Below are positions 6,121-7,671 of a stretch of 7,671 nucleotides of DNA, in pieces. The stretch's first letter is position 1. Each line of letters begins with the position of its first letter. Below the pieces are notes generated by a model. The model saw nothing but the letters and a program-made list of their open reading frames with translations, had not been told where the DNA came from and did no database searches. The stretch covers positions 1 to 7,671 of the forward strand of contig CAMBZY010000150.1 in assembly GCA_945872325.1 (NCBI GenBank). Reading direction: 5' to 3'. A program made the position numbers and the translations under genes. The stretch is from Candidatus Kuenenia stuttgartensis. Lineage in GTDB: Bacteria; Planctomycetota; Planctomycetia; Isosphaerales; Isosphaeraceae.

Positions 6121-7671
6121 TCAGTGGCCTACCATGACTTTTTTATCGTGCTTGGACTGGGCGCTGATGATACATCCACCCGTTCCCATCACAGCCGCTT
6201 CAGCCAGGTCAGCTTGCTCATGCTCGTGCACGTGGTGACTGCCTGTGGCAGGACTTGCAGATGCGTCACGGCCGACATAGTCAAACGCCCAGCCCATCAA
6301 TTCCTGTAACCTTGGAGCCACAAACGACCAGGCTCCGTTGTTCTGAGACTCCTCCTGAACCCACATCCACTGAGTGGCGTTATTTGAGTAGCGATTCAGA
6401 ATCGGCTTCAAGATATGACCCGGCCATGGATAGACCTGCTCCAGGCGAATAATCGCAACCTCGCCCACTTTGCCCTCAGCTTCACGCTTGGTGATCAGGT
6501 CGTAATAGACCTTGCCGGAACAGATAATCACCTTGCGGACCTTACGTGGGTCGGTCACCGTCGCATCGTCAATCACTTCCTGAAAATGGCCGCTGGTCAA
6601 GTCGGTCACCGTTGAAACTGCCAACTTGTGACGCAGCAGACTCTTCGGTGTCATGATCACCAGAGGCTTCCGGAAAGGCCGACGCACTTGTCGCCTCAAC
6701 ACATGGAAGTACTGGGCAGGCGTGCTGCAGTTGACCACCTGCATATTGTCCTCGGCACATAGCTGCAAGTACCGTTCCATACGTGCGCTGGAGTGCTCTG
6801 GACCTTGCCCTTCATAGCCGTGGGGTAACAGCATGACCAGACCACTGGACCGGCCCCACTTGGTTTCTGCCGATGCCACAAACTGGTCGATAATGACCTG
6901 GGCACCGTTCGAGAAGTCACCAAACTGGGCTTCCCACAAGACCAGCATCTTCGGAGCTTCCAGCGAATATCCATACTCAAAGCCCAATACAGCGGCTTCT
7001 GAAAGCAAGCTGTCATAGACCGAGAAATCGCCCTGGCCTTCTTTCAAATGCTGCAACGGAACATAGCGATCACCCGTCTTGGAATCGGTCAAAACGTCAT
7101 GGCGATGGCTAAACGTGCCACGGCCACAATCCTGACCAGACAACCGTACAGGAGTGCCTTCCATCAGCAGGGAGCCGAATGCGAGGGATTCAGCGAAACC
7201 CCAATTGATCTGACCATTTTCGGTGATCTGCTGAACCCGTGGTGCCAAAATCCGTTCCAGAGTTGGATGGATTGAGAACCCGGATGGGGCGGAGGTCGTC
7301 ACTTGCGTGATCTTCGTCAGAATCTCAGCCGAAACGCCCGTTGAAACCGTGGTCCAGTCATACGGACGGGTCAAACCATTCCACGAACCAGTGTATTTAT
7401 CCGGCAGTGGCTGAGGTTTGCGATCCTTCTCGTTGTGCACCTCGACATAGATCTTTTCAAGCTTTTCCTTGAATGTCTCAACCAGAGTATCGGCTTCATT
7501 CTGAGTCAGTTCGCCGGATTCCACCAACCGATTGGCATAGATCTCGCGAATGCTCGAACGCTTCCGAATCTCTTGGTACATCAAAGGTTGTGTGAAGGCT
7601 GGCTCGTCGCCTTCGTTGTGTCCGTGACGACGGTAGCAAACCATGTCAATCACGACGTCCATCTCAAATGT
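6121..7671 (-). CDS. sucA: 2-oxoglutarate dehydrogenase E1 component (partial, C-terminal part)
   Basis: This is the thiamine-diphosphate-dependent E1o subunit, which decarboxylates 2-oxoglutarate and succinylates the lipoyl arm of E2 in the cytoplasmic TCA-cycle complex. The reading frame is open to the window edge, so the N-terminal part is missing; 516 codons are visible, against about 930 for a whole E1o. Family signatures seen are the HGHNEGDEP motif (7600-7626), SGQDCGRGTFSHRHDV (7093-7140), EAQFGDFSNGAQ in the transketolase-like pyrimidine-binding region, and LPHGYEGQGPEHSSAR (6781-6828). The end matches the E1o C-terminus (WVQEESQNNGAW, then GRDASASPATG). About 19-20 residues follow the point where E. 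coli SucA stops, including a Cys and several Lys. The gene ends with TGA at 6123-6121, about 135 bases before sucB. The multi-motif match makes a pyruvate E1 or transketolase unlikely. No frameshift is seen. Confidence 0.96.
   Translation of the reverse strand, partial: TFEMDVVIDMVCYRRHGHNEGDEPAFTQPLMYQEIRKRSSIREIYANRLVESGELTQNEADTLVETFKEKLEKIYVEVHNEKDRKPQPLPDKYTGSWNGLTRPYDWTTVSTGVSAEILTKITQVTTSAPSGFSIHPTLERILAPRVQQITENGQINWGFAESLAFGSLLMEGTPVRLSGQDCGRGTFSHRHDVLTDSKTGDRYVPLQHLKEGQGDFSVYDSLLSEAAVLGFEYGYSLEAPKMLVLWEAQFGDFSNGAQVIIDQFVASAETKWGRSSGLVMLLPHGYEGQGPEHSSARMERYLQLCAEDNMQVVNCSTPAQYFHVLRRQVRRPFRKPLVIMTPKSLLRHKLAVSTVTDLTSGHFQEVIDDATVTDPRKVRKVIICSGKVYYDLITKREAEGKVGEVAIIRLEQVYPWPGHILKPILNRYSNNATQWMWVQEESQNNGAWSFVAPRLQELMGWAFDYVGRDASASPATGSHHVHEHEQADLAEAAVMGTGGCIISAQSKHDKKVMVGH

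Overview
The window carries six protein genes, all on the minus strand, so transcription runs from high to low coordinates. Base composition is moderate, roughly mid-50s percent GC by eye. The protein sequences (E1o, dihydrolipoamide dehydrogenase, PurM, and a DinG-like helicase) read most like those of a Planctomycetes bacterium. That placement rests on recalled family resemblance and was not searched.

Region by region, in transcription order: (1) 7671-6121, the C-terminal part of the 2-oxoglutarate dehydrogenase E1 component, sucA, cut by the window edge; (2) 5985-4774, the E2 succinyltransferase, sucB; (3) 4680-3277, the E3 dihydrolipoamide dehydrogenase, lpd; (4) 3195-2959, a small two-knuckle zinc-ribbon protein of unknown function; (5) 2958-2586, 373 bases without a convincing gene but with several inverted repeats, read here as the leader of purM; (6) 2585-1527, purM, the AIR synthetase of purine synthesis; (7) 1430-1, the first 476 codons of a DinG/XPD-family helicase, which runs out of the window.

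sucA, sucB and lpd encode all three subunits of the 2-oxoglutarate dehydrogenase complex: E1 decarboxylates, E2 transfers the succinyl group to CoA on its lipoyl arm, and E3 reoxidises the lipoyl group with NAD+. Their common direction and gaps of about 90-135 bases fit a single transcript. Both gaps contain perfect inverted repeats without a following U-run. The zinc-ribbon gene probably rides on the same transcript. purM and the helicase are functionally unrelated to the complex.

This is mostly ordinary core-metabolism DNA, and I see no mobile element, CRISPR array, tRNA or rRNA. The points worth a second look are the structured region ahead of purM, the uncharacterised zinc-ribbon protein, a DinG homologue whose first expected Fe-S cysteine is serine, a sucB start decided by its Shine-Dalgarno site, and the intergenic hairpins.
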